Part shown: positions 46,470-55,828 of the stretch, piece by piece
How positions within the stretch are numbered: the stretch's first letter is position 1
Layout of the letters: every line of letters starts with the position of its first letter
Origin: Parasponia andersonii
Taxonomy: Eukaryota; Streptophyta; Magnoliopsida; Rosales; Cannabaceae
DNA length: 64,000 nucleotides
NCBI GenBank assembly: GCA_002914805.1
Contig: JXTB01000070.1
Location: 925,889-989,888 of the forward strand
Direction of reading: 5' to 3'
Program-made: the position numbers and the translations under genes
Notes under the pieces: model-generated
Told to the model about the DNA's origin: nothing
Databases searched by the model: none
Seen by the model: the letters and a program-made list of their open reading frames with translations, nothing else

Positions 46470-47661
46470 CTGGTCATTTTTCTCTACTCTTCCTCTCTCT
46501 CTGTTATGCATGTAACACTCCCCTCTCTAGGATGTTTCACATGTAACTCATGTAACTAGCAGCTAGAGAACTTGTCTCTTAACTATAAAGAGATTAGTAA
46601 ACCCTTTTGGGTTTGTTGGGGTCAACTGATTATCAAATAACTATTGGGTTTTAATTTGAGCTAGACAGCTAACTAGATGGATCCATAAAGCCCAAGCTCT
46701 AATGTACTATATACCTACAATCATAATTAGCTCATAATTTTGATTAGGCATTGTCCATTAATAATGGGGCATACTATTATAAGCTCAATATTGAACTTTT
46801 GGACTAAATGTTATTTATTATCTATGAACCTTATTATTAACTAATTAGCTCGACCCATTTAGTATATACTATATTTATAGACATAATTCCAATGAAATGT
46901 CATACTAACAGGGTAAAATTACCGTATTACTCCTCTAGTACATATTTACCTTTGAGTTATTATTTTTTATCTAATAGATAATAATTGACTACGGTATTTT
47001 TATCTGCTTATACCAACATAGTCAAAATCACATAATAAGTACTAAGGCCTTAGTTTATATTATCCAAGTACTTGAAAAAGCTCAAAGTAACATTATATGC
47101 ATGACGTACATTATAAAAAACATTCTACACAATTCATATACTTTAATTTCCAAGATACTGAAGTTCGAATCATGAATCGGAACTAGTCATTTAGTAACTC
47201 AAAAAGACAAAATGCATGAAAGTAAGTTCGTTAATCACTATTCGATACTCTTATAACTTTCTTATAAAACACTAGTGTTTCTATCTGAACACTCATTTCG
47301 ATAATTAGAAACTTGATTAATCAAATAGATAATACTATATTCTATGACATAGTAAAATATTCCATCTTCACTATACAGAATGTGAACAATTTGATTTAGA
47401 TATAATGAAATAAAGAATATAATATCTCCCATATATGAACTTATCATACAAATAATTATTTATTACTTATTGTAAGTCTCAAAATCTTTTAGATGTTTAT
47501 ATAAGATAAACATAGATATCACATGTATTTCAATGGGATATAAATGAAAAAAAATTCATGACATGAAATTTATTAATAATAAATAGATAACATATAATCT
47601 GATAAATATTATTTATAATGTCAAAATAATAAACTGCTTTATAGGACATTATTCCAACAAT

Positions 47662-48400
47662 AAATATGATGAGGTTTGGATGAGTAAATAAATCCCTCAG
47701 GTTGCATCATAAAAGTCGTCTCATGTAAATCACCATTTAAGAAAACATTATTTACATCAACTTGGTGAATATCCTAGTTATAAGTCACCACCAACATGAA
47801 AATCACATGTGCGATAGAGGGTCTAATAACTAGACTAAAAGTCTTAAAATAGTATAAACTTGTTATTTAATCCTTTTGACCACTAATATAGCTTTATATC
47901 TTTTCACACTTCTATCTTGCTTATAATTAACTCTAGAAACCCATTTGTTGGACACCACATTTGCAGAAGTGGTAAAATGAACAAATTCCATATACTATTC
48001 TCAACAAGAGCATCATACTCAAGTTGCATGATCGCTTTCTATTTAGGAAGAGAAATAGCTACAAAAGCATATACATTATATATGTTGGTTGTGAGACAAA
48101 AATTACATAGTTTAAAAATACCATTTTTAGCTCAAGTAATCATAGGGTGTGAATTTTGTACTATAAGAATAGGAGGAGTATTGACAGATAAAGGAGGGGA
48201 CTAGATGATAAAGAAGAGAACTCTAAGACATGACAAGACGAAGACTTTGAAGATGAACCAGAAGTTATAGAAGACTTTGAGGATGAACTAGAAGCTGACT
48301 CGTTATATGAGAAACCATGATAGACTGATATTGGAAAAGGAACAAAATAAGGAAGAACAACATTGGAATATTAACTTGAAGATGACTATAAGATATAACT
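47662..48400 (-). pseudogene. Copia B RT N-terminal half
   Basis: Minus strand near 47,770-47,670 reads VDVNNVFLNGDL, FMMQPEGFIYSSKPHHI, the classic copia RT N-terminal motifs (VDVKNAFLHGDL; QPEGF). The frame ends at the nested LTR and resumes at 38,675. The part at 47,900-48,250 is a degenerate integrase-RT linker including HDALVENSIWNLF-like sequence. Confidence 0.78.
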
Positions 48401-49560
48401 TGGACGAGGAAATTCAGATTCATCAAATACAACACGCCTAGTAATGTAGACTCTACCAGATGGATCTAAACATCCACACCTCATAAAAAGGACTCTATCG
48501 AAGAAAAACACACTTTGAAGTTATGAAACTTCGTTTATGTTATTGATAAGTCTTAAGATAAAGATAACACATACAATCAAAAGCTTTGAGAAAAAAGCAA
48601 TATGGTTTAACTTTGAGTAACTTTTTAAAAGAGAGATATTATACAAAATAGTAGTAGGCATTAAGGTTAACCCTATGTCCATGATATGTTGATGTTTTCT
48701 CTCAGCTTTATCATTTTATTAGTTAGTGTGTGGATACAAATACCTAAACATGACACCTAAGGATTGTAGAAGTGAAAGAAGAGATCTATACTCACCACCC
48801 GAATTAGTTTGAATACATTAAATTTTAAGATTGTACTATTTATCAACTAAAGCATTGAACTGAGCCATTAAGGTTAACCCTATTTTTATGATATGTTGAT
48901 TTCTCTCAACTCTACCATTTTATTGGTGAGTGTGTGGACATGATTGCCTAAACATGACACCTAAGAATTGCAAAAGTGGAAGAAGAGACCTATACTCACT
49001 GCCCCAATCAGTTTAAAGACATTGAATTTTAAGATTATACTATCTATCAACTAAAGCATTGAACTGAACAAAAGTATGATAAGCATATGACTTAGCTTTT
49101 AAAGGATAAGTCCAAGCACGTTAACTACTGTTATCCATAAAATAAATATAATATTTGTAACCTTCAGGAGATATATAGGGAGAGGTAGCCCATAAGTCTG
49201 AATAAACTATCTGAAAAGGCCTAGAAATCTGAGTTTTAGATGATTAAAATGCATCAAATATAATTTTTCATACTTTCAAGCATAGTAAAAATGTAGTCCA
49301 TTAGATGATAATAAGGAGCTTACAAACTTGGTCAAGTACATATATAGATGGATGTCTAAGTCTCATATGTCAAAGGTTAACATCTAAGGATATAGTATTC
49401 ACAGATTTACAAGAACCATAAATATAACCAAAAACAAGTTCAGTATTAATGGAAGTGTATTAACATAGAATACTAGTAAAATTATTCAAAACAGAAGCTA
49501 AAGCTTTTACTTCTGAGTTGATGGTGGCCATATTAAGTTGAGAAAATCCATCATTAAATG
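48401..49560 (-). pseudogene. Copia B integrase remnant with duplicated core
   Basis: Read in shifting frames, the minus strand shows GGEYRSLLSLLQSLGVMFR, a Q-N-G-like segment and AERKHQHIMDIGLTLM twice in tandem; these correspond to the region from the second catalytic Asp to the catalytic Glu (Q-N-G-x-x-E-R-K) of copia integrase. Downstream a proline-containing linker leads into RT. Stops and frameshifts throughout. Confidence 0.75.
48660..49070. repeat. About 205-bp tandem duplication in copia B integrase
   Basis: 48,660-48,866 and 48,867-49,070: both start ATTAAGGTTAACCCTAT and end CAACTAAAGCATTGAACTGA. Clearly diverged from each other, so an old duplication. Confidence 0.9.
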
Positions 49561-49626
49561 TTTCTTGCAAAAGGATCCTCTTCATATCTTTGTCCTTGAT
49601 TAAATGAGAATCAGAGTTAAATTCAA

Positions 49627-51200
49627 TTAAGACATTATTATCTTTAGTAAACTGAATAGTACTAAGTTTTTCGAAATATGAGGAATATGTAGAACATTAT
49701 TGAGTATCAAGGAAGAGGTATTATCAATTGGTTTGAATAAATTAGAGATGTCAATATGGGTCGACCCATATTTAAAAGGAAAAACATCATACCGGCCCAA
49801 TTCAGTCCACATTAATGCAGGCTTAGGCCACTTTGGTACATATAGTAGGGGTCCAATTAGGCTTCAACAATAGGCCCATGTGTTTGACCCGGCTGGGCCC
49901 ACATTAGACTTGTATTTAGTCATTTTATATATAATTTTATATATATATCTTAATAAAAATTTAAAAAATCTTAATTAAATATTTTCATTTATATGTTTTT
50001 AAATTTATTTATTTACCTATTTTTATTTATTTTTAATTTATTTAAATTTTGAAAGAACATGAATAGGTTTTTTTTTCTATTTTAGTCTAAGAAAAAACAA
50101 AAAGATAATAGTACAACAATGAAATTAGGCTCGCATTGTGGCTTGTATAGGCCCCATATAGGTACGACCCACTAAGGGACAACCCATTTAGCCTCGTATA
50201 AAATATGAGTTGTGTCGGGCCCTTTAATAGGAAAATAAGGTGTCTGCCTTAGGTTAAGTACAAAGTTTGTATAATCTTTTCAAATATAGGTTAGGCCAAC
50301 CTAGGCCTTTACATTCCTAGAACAACTGGAACCAACATGTGAAATGTGAATTTTAGAACCATTTTACTAATAACAAATTCTTCCTTGCCTTTGTAGTTAA
50401 ACTTGGCTAATAGATTGTTCATATCAGCAGTGATGTGAGTTGTACCTCCCCTATTGAGGTACCAAGCAAGATCAGTAACTGTGGAAGTGGATGGAGCATA
50501 GGCTCGATGCTGAGAATTGTTCTGAGAGGTAGAAACCAAGCCTTGAAAGCTAATATCAAAGTAATGGTAGCCTTTGACAGGAACATGTCCAACTTTGCCA
50601 CAATGCTGACAAACAAGCTTGTTACCACGACCATTGCTCCAGCCAATGCCATGACTTGTCCTACGATTGTGAAATTTTGGATTAGCAGAACCTCTACTCC
50701 CACCATTATTATGGAAAGCTTTTTTGTAAGTAGCTTGCATTTTCATATGGGTTTCAAAGATCCAAAAGGATAGCTGCATTTTGATGCTTAATACGAATCT
50801 CATGTGTTTGTAACATAAATTGAACCTGATAAGGTCAGAAAATCATTGTGTGAAGTGATATTCATCATAATTAACTCATATTTAAAGCTAAGACTACTAA
50901 GAATATATAGCTTTAATTCATCATTAGGAAGAGTATAATTAGCTACAATAAGATTATCAGCAAAACTTTTCATTTTGAGAATATATTCTTCAATGGAAAG
51001 AGAGCCTTTCTTTGTAGATTGAAGCAAGAAACGAAGCTAGAGAATACAAGCTTTATACTGAGTAGGAAAAAGTTGTTTAAGAAGGAGCCAAACCTCAGAA
51101 GCAGTAATGCAGTGATTAAAATGGCCAAGCATCGACTCAAACATTGATGTGAGAAGCCATGAGAGAAGAAATTGATCATGAATAGTCCAAACCACTAAAT
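49627..51200 (-). pseudogene. Copia B Gag, zinc knuckle and protease, split by a MITE
   Basis: Gag core: SMLGHFNHCITASEVWLLL, then (51,027-50,800) LQSTKKGSLSIEEYILKMKS, YTLPNDELKLYILSSLSFKY. The zinc knuckle at about 50,620-50,570 reads CQHCGKVGHVPVKG, with the last Cys changed to Gly. Protease region: WYLNRGGTTHITADM, where D-S-G-A-T is expected, so the triad is lost. After the MITE the frame resumes with KPIDNTSSLILNNVLHIPHI, the end of protease. Upstream frame is broken. Confidence 0.85.
49743..50319. mobile_element. 577-bp hAT-type MITE
   Basis: Ends TAGAGATGTCAATATGGG and (inverted) TAGGAATGTAAAGGCC, imperfect terminal inverted repeats of the widespread TAGGGATGTAAA-type. Flanked by GAATAAAT (49,735-49,742) and GAACAACT (50,320-50,327), an 8-bp duplication with two changes, as expected for hAT. 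The GC-richer arms (AGGCCC/GGGCC phrases) bracket an AT-rich middle with no coding capacity. It splits the copia B protease. Confidence 0.75.
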
Positions 51201-51509
51201 CAAGATTCATTCGACAGATCTAACCAGAATCGGAGAGGTTTGGCATATCAAAGTATTGAGTAGGTCGTGAAATGAAACCAATGAGAAAACCTTCGAGATT
51301 GTGAGCTTGAACAGTAGGAAGAATATCATAGCACCAATATGCGTAATTGGTAGGATCTAGATGAAGAGTAAGAGTGTTGTGAGTTAATGGAAAATGAAAA
51401 GCTTGACCAGTCGAAGCAGAAGACTAAAAAGAGGAGCTTGTAGAAGAGCAAGCACCATTGATGGCTGGAATTGATGACCTTGAAGAACATAATATTAGAA
51501 GACGAGTCA

Positions 51510-51525
51510 CAAAGCTCTAATACCA
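51510..51525 (-). other. Copia B primer-binding site
   Basis: Minus strand TGGTATTAGAGCTTTG abuts the 5' LTR; close to the initiator tRNA-Met type TGGTATCAGAGC. Confidence 0.82.
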
Positions 51526-51749
51526 AACTAGAAAAGTAAAAAAGCATTGTATTGAACTGAAATGACTCAAGTAAGTCTACTGAGATTTATATTAAGATAT
51601 TTTTATTCTTATATAATTGCCAAGTAACTTACTAATAGACTAGAGGCTACTGGAAGATTATGTTATTGACAGTAACCACTTTCTAATTTTTCTAACAAGA
51701 TACTAGCTCTTATGATTAACTTTGACTAGCTAGATTTGACTTTTTAACA
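51526..51749 (-). repeat. Copia B 5' LTR (224 bp)
   Basis: Plus strand AACTAGAAAAG to TTTTTAACA, followed by the target duplication AGCCT. Partner of the split LTR at 35,212-37,645. Confidence 0.88.
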
Positions 51750-51754
51750 AGCCT

Positions 51755-52586
51755 CTGACTAGAAGTTAAGCTTGCTCATCTTTTGCTTTTGCCATTTCTC
51801 TTCCCAAAAAACAAAAAATAAAAAGACCTTCACGACTCTAATGTATTTAAGATTCCATATATAAAATGAAAATATAACAAATCTAATGCCCCATCAAGAC
51901 TTTGGCACGGCTTAATTTTGACAGAAAGCTTAGACCATTGGCCAATCTGTATATGGATCATGAATAAAAAGATTGCTATAAATATGTATACTATATCATG
52001 TACTGTTATAACTGTATTAAGTAAATAATGTTTCGAAGTTTTAGTTGTACATAGTCAGCCATGAACTACATTTTCACTCTCCTTTTATTTGTTTTTCTTT
52101 TTCTTTTTCTTTTCTTTTTCCTTGTTTCGACCAAACATCTATCTGATAATTATACATTTTATGGTGTATTTCATCTTCTATAAATTTTATAACTACTCTA
52201 GCTGAGGCTACTAAACCTTGTATGTTTCCTAAATATATGCCAAATAATTAGGATCAATTCAAAAACAGATTAAAGCAAAAATAATATATATTTACAAAAG
52301 TGAAACCACAAATCCAAAATATTACATGCTAATATTATAAGCGCCTTATTTTAATGTAGATGAATTTTATAAGGTGGACGTTTAAGCACAAGCTTTATGT
52401 GAATTAAAGTGGATCATGTGCTAGGCATGGCATCCATGCATATTGCGTTCACATACACACACTTGTACATATTTTTATGCAAATGAAAGACATTCCAACC
52501 ACTGTGTCATTTGTTGAGAAAAATTAGAGAGTAATAACTAAGTTTACCGTGAAAATATCTTGATAAAAAGTGGACTAACCAACATT
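51755..52586. other. No gene recognised upstream of the tRNA
   Basis: AT-rich with a pyrimidine-rich stretch (TTTCTTTTTCTTTT) near 52,095-52,120. A CAACA motif at 52,580-52,584, just before the tRNA, could help start Pol III transcription, but plant tRNA promoters are mainly internal. Confidence 0.45.
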
Positions 52587-52658
52587 GGGCATTTGGTCTA
52601 GTGGTATGATTCTCGCTTAGGGTGCGAGAGGTCCCGAGTTCAATTCTCGGAATGCCCC
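52587..52658 (+). tRNA. tRNA-Pro (anticodon AGG)
   Basis: 72 bases that fold as a tRNA: acceptor arm GGGCATT paired with AATGCCC plus C; anticodon arm CTCGC / GCGAG closing the loop TTAGGGT, anticodon AGG at 52,619-52,621 (reads CCU, and CCN after A34-to-I editing); T arm CCGAG / CTCGG with loop TTCAATT. B box GAGTTCAATTC is present. No intron, no encoded CCA. Looks functional: all stems pair without mismatch. Confidence 0.96.
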
Positions 52659-52660
52659 TC

Positions 52661-52666
52661 TTTTTT
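52661..52666 (+). terminator. Pol III terminator of tRNA-Pro
   Basis: T-run (TTTTTT) two bases after the tRNA 3' end, the standard RNA polymerase III stop. Confidence 0.85.
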
Positions 52667-54752
52667 CCAGACAACCAAATGAATGTATACGAGAATCTAC
52701 TAGGTGGTCCATATACTTATTATGCCCACATCCTCATCAGAACCATTTTAGTAAATCCATTTGCATTAACCAGCCAACTGTGTGATATATCAGTATTTTT
52801 AACGGAAACCATTTTAGTAAAACTTATATTTAAAAAAATAAATGAATAAAAATTAGTAGAAGAGTAAATTGGGGAATGTCACCCAGTCCCACAAGCGACT
52901 CTGACCTCTTCATTGGTTTGTCCCTAGTTTTCCATAGAATAACTATTAACTAGTATAGTTAGATGACAGCACCTCTAAAAAGTCAGTTATATATATCTTT
53001 ATAATAACTTCCTCTATGACTAAGTATTAGTATGCGTATATGTAAACATAGAATAGCCATAATATGATCCTTACCTTGTTAAGTTTAATACGTAAAATGC
53101 ATCCTTAAAAAGGAAGCTCCAAACTGAATCGAAGTCTACTTTTTTTTTTCCCCGAAGTTTATACTTTATAAAAAGACCAGAAGAAAGAAAAGAATGGTAA
53201 AAGTAGAAAAGCCAAGTGTGATGCTCTTAAAGACGGTCAAAAAAGTTGGGTTGCAAAAGGACATAAAGGAATGGCAAAAAGCCAATAAAAATTCTTTTAA
53301 AAAAATGTATATGACGAATATAAAATATTACAAAAGCAGTACAGAAGAATAAAAAAAAAATGTGCTATCTGTTTGGAGAACGGTTTGCACATGCAAATAT
53401 AAGACGCGTGGATCCTACACCCGCGATTACGACCAGGAATAGTCAATAGATAGGAAATAAATAAATAATCAATGAATATATCTTCTACTTTTTAAAATAG
53501 GAAATAAATATTACTTGTATAATTTTTTAGTCAAACTTGTAATGTAAAGATTTAAAATACTCTTACATATGTTTGAAAATTTTGTTATCCTTTTCAAAAA
53601 AAAAAATTATCAAACACTCCTTTATTGATTTTTACTTGTTTGTTGGGGAAAAAGTTTTAATATGTTTTTTAAAATAAAATGATCATTTTTTCGGTTATTT
53701 AATAAATGAGGATGATATTTAGGCACATTAAAGTAGTATTTTGTTTGAGATAATCTCTATGTTGTCATTTAATAATTCTTTTGTTTTTTGATTTTCAAAA
53801 ACAAAACTGTGTTTACTAATAATTTTTTTTTTTGGCTTTTTGTTTTCTAAAATAAAAAATAAAACCATATTTGGTAACTAGCATTTTTTATTTTTAAAAG
53901 TGAAAATCAAAAGGGAAAGCAATAAGGGAAAAAGGTAAGATAAGGAGAGAGAAAAAGTGGCATTAGTCTAAATAAATTTTAAAATGTAAATTTCAAATAA
54001 TGATATTTTTCTAAATAATTTGGGAAGTTTTCGAAAAACTTTTATCATTTTTTACTTTTAATATTGAAAAATTCCACTTAAAAAAATTTTATTTCGAAAA
54101 ATACTATTTTTTAATCATTTAAAAAAAATACTATTTTTACAAAGGACTAGAAAGATAGCGGATATTAGAGATAGTGACGAGAGAAAAAATGGTTATATAT
54201 TACTAAATATGTTTAATTTTAATACTAGCTTTTTTAAAAAATTATTTAAAAAATTTTTGAAAGTAAAGGGTTTGCTCGGATACACTTTTATTTTCTCTTT
54301 TCTATTTAAATAAACAAAAATTTACAATTGTTTTTGAAAAAACATGCTTGATAATATTGTTTTCATTTTATGTTTAAAAACTTTGTAAACAAAATTTTTA
54401 AAAATAATGGAAGTAAGACTTTTTCACTTCCCAAATATTTTTAAACAAAAGGTAAACCCAGAAAGTGGTATTTTTTAAATAAAGTTTTAAAGTGGCATTT
54501 TGTAAATAAAATTTTAAAAGTGATATTTTTTAAATAAAATAATATTTTCATAAAATTAAAAGTGACTTGATGTATTACCAAGCACATTTTTTCCTTTTAA
54601 ATTTTAAAAACATAAATAAAATTATTATTTTTGTTTTCAATTTTTATGAACAAAAAATTGAAAGTGTATCCAAACATGACCAAAGAATTTTTCAAGAATA
54701 AATTTATCATTCATCCGAAAAAATAACTATATTAAACTATAGAATAAACTTA
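52667..54752. other. Gene-free AT-rich stretch with minisatellite-like ladders
   Basis: No coding sequence supported. 53,990-54,140 and 54,460-54,560 repeat the GAAAAATACCA / TGGTATTTTTTAAA phrase found near 28,840; 53,800-53,900 has TTTTGTTTTCTAAAATAAAAA-type low-complexity DNA recalling MITE interiors, without clear ends. Confidence 0.5.
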
Positions 54753-55828
54753 TTAGTGTCTAATGACCATATGGCTAATCTCATCATGAAGGTTCGAATT
54801 AACCGGATCAAAAAACCATACAATCTCTTTATTAAGGTCAATAAGGACTATCATCCAACGTTCTCCAATTATAAGAAATTATCAAAAAATTACTACATAT
54901 TAATTTGTTCTATGCTAGGGAATTAGTTAAATGTCTGAGTTTATTGTCATGCACTCTATCATTTGCGTGCCATATAAAATTTTTAGCATGTTCAAGATTT
55001 CGATAGAGATAAATAAAGCGAGGAATTATTGGAATGTATAATAATAACACTTTGGCCGGAACTCCATTATTAAAATTTTCGGAGTATTTTTTTCTCTACC
55101 ATCTTGACTCACCACAAATTGGATAAGAGATTGCATTTTCAAACTACTTATAATATAAAATATAGTCATTTGGGCCGGCATATATTTTCTCATACCGCAT
55201 ATTCAATGAGCACAATATTGTTTTTTTGCCTCATAAAATGATGATGGTAAGTCATTATCTTTAGGTATTAACTCTCCTAATAAAGCAAGTAATTTTAAAA
55301 AAAATTTGTCATTCTGGCCATGTTTTGCGTTCAAATTATACAATCTAAGTAATGCCAATTGTTCCTCGGAAAAGAACAAAAAAAAAAAGCAATATCGATA
55401 GTTTTGTGAATTTAGTATATCCCAAATAAATAGGTTTCTCTACATCATTAAAGGATGAAAACTTTATGTTTGATTTATATTGTACATCATCTATTATTTC
55501 ATAAAGATTAACATTATTATCTACATCATAATAATCTCTTTCTACAGTTCCCTTAAAAGAATTCTTATCAATTAGAACTCTTTCACCATGTCAAATCCAC
55601 ACTTTATAACTTCTATCAATCCCGTGAAAAAAAACAACTGTTTTTGTATTTTACTTATACCCATCTTATGAAGATTCCGACACTTAACACAAGGGCATGG
55701 CATCAAATTTGGATTTCTAGCATTCCTTAAACAAAAATACTAAAAATTTGTCAACTCTATTATGATATTCCATAGATATTATGATATTCAATAGATATTC
55801 TATCTGCCAACCTCCATTTTTTCTCCAT
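54753..55828 (-). pseudogene. Deleted CACTA (En/Spm) transposase with a C48-like tail
   Basis: Minus strand in shifting frames. N-terminus MEKKWRLADRISIEY from 55,828, then RNARNPNLMPCPCVKCRNL and KGTVERDYYDVDNN (transposase-associated zinc-binding domain). Next KFFLKLLALLGELIPKDNDL, PSSFYEAKKQYCAH and KIYAGPNDYILYY, then ICGESRW and VPAKVLLLYIPIIPRFIYLY, EHAKNFIWHANDRVHDNKLR: the start of the Tnp2 domain. The rest of Tnp2 is missing; instead GERWMIVLIDLNKEIVWFFD follows to a stop at 54,753, resembling the Ulp1/C48-like peptidase frame that some CACTA elements carry. Several stops and frameshifts. CACTA termini not located. Confidence 0.83.

Larger units (their letters stand above)
38676..47661 (-). 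mobile_element. TGTTGGAAT-type copia LTR (probable solo LTR) inserted in copia B RT
   Basis: Boundaries TGCTGCTATTC (plus-strand left end) and TATTCCAACA (right end), flanked by ATAAA on both sides, interrupt the copia B RT between its KPHHI and QLHKTLYG motifs. The minus strand begins TGTTGGAATAATGTCC, a familiar copia LTR start. The two flanks of the Athila insertion (38,676-39,042 and 46,475-47,661) sum to about 1.55 kb; no pol of its own is seen, so a solo LTR is likely. Ends may be off by one or two bases. Confidence 0.68.
35212..51749 (-). mobile_element. Ty1/copia element 'B', expanded by nested insertions
   Basis: Minus-strand copia element with short LTRs: 51,526-51,749 (5') and 35,212-37,645 (3', about 215 bp plus a 2.2-kb insertion). 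Primer site TGGTATTAGAGCTTTG abuts the 5' LTR; the target duplication AGCCT is exact. Gag, protease, integrase, RT and RNase H remnants lie in copia order from right to left, interrupted by a MITE (49,743-50,319) and a nested LTR/Athila block (38,676-47,661). Removing insertions leaves roughly 4.8 kb, a normal copia size. Confidence 0.88.
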
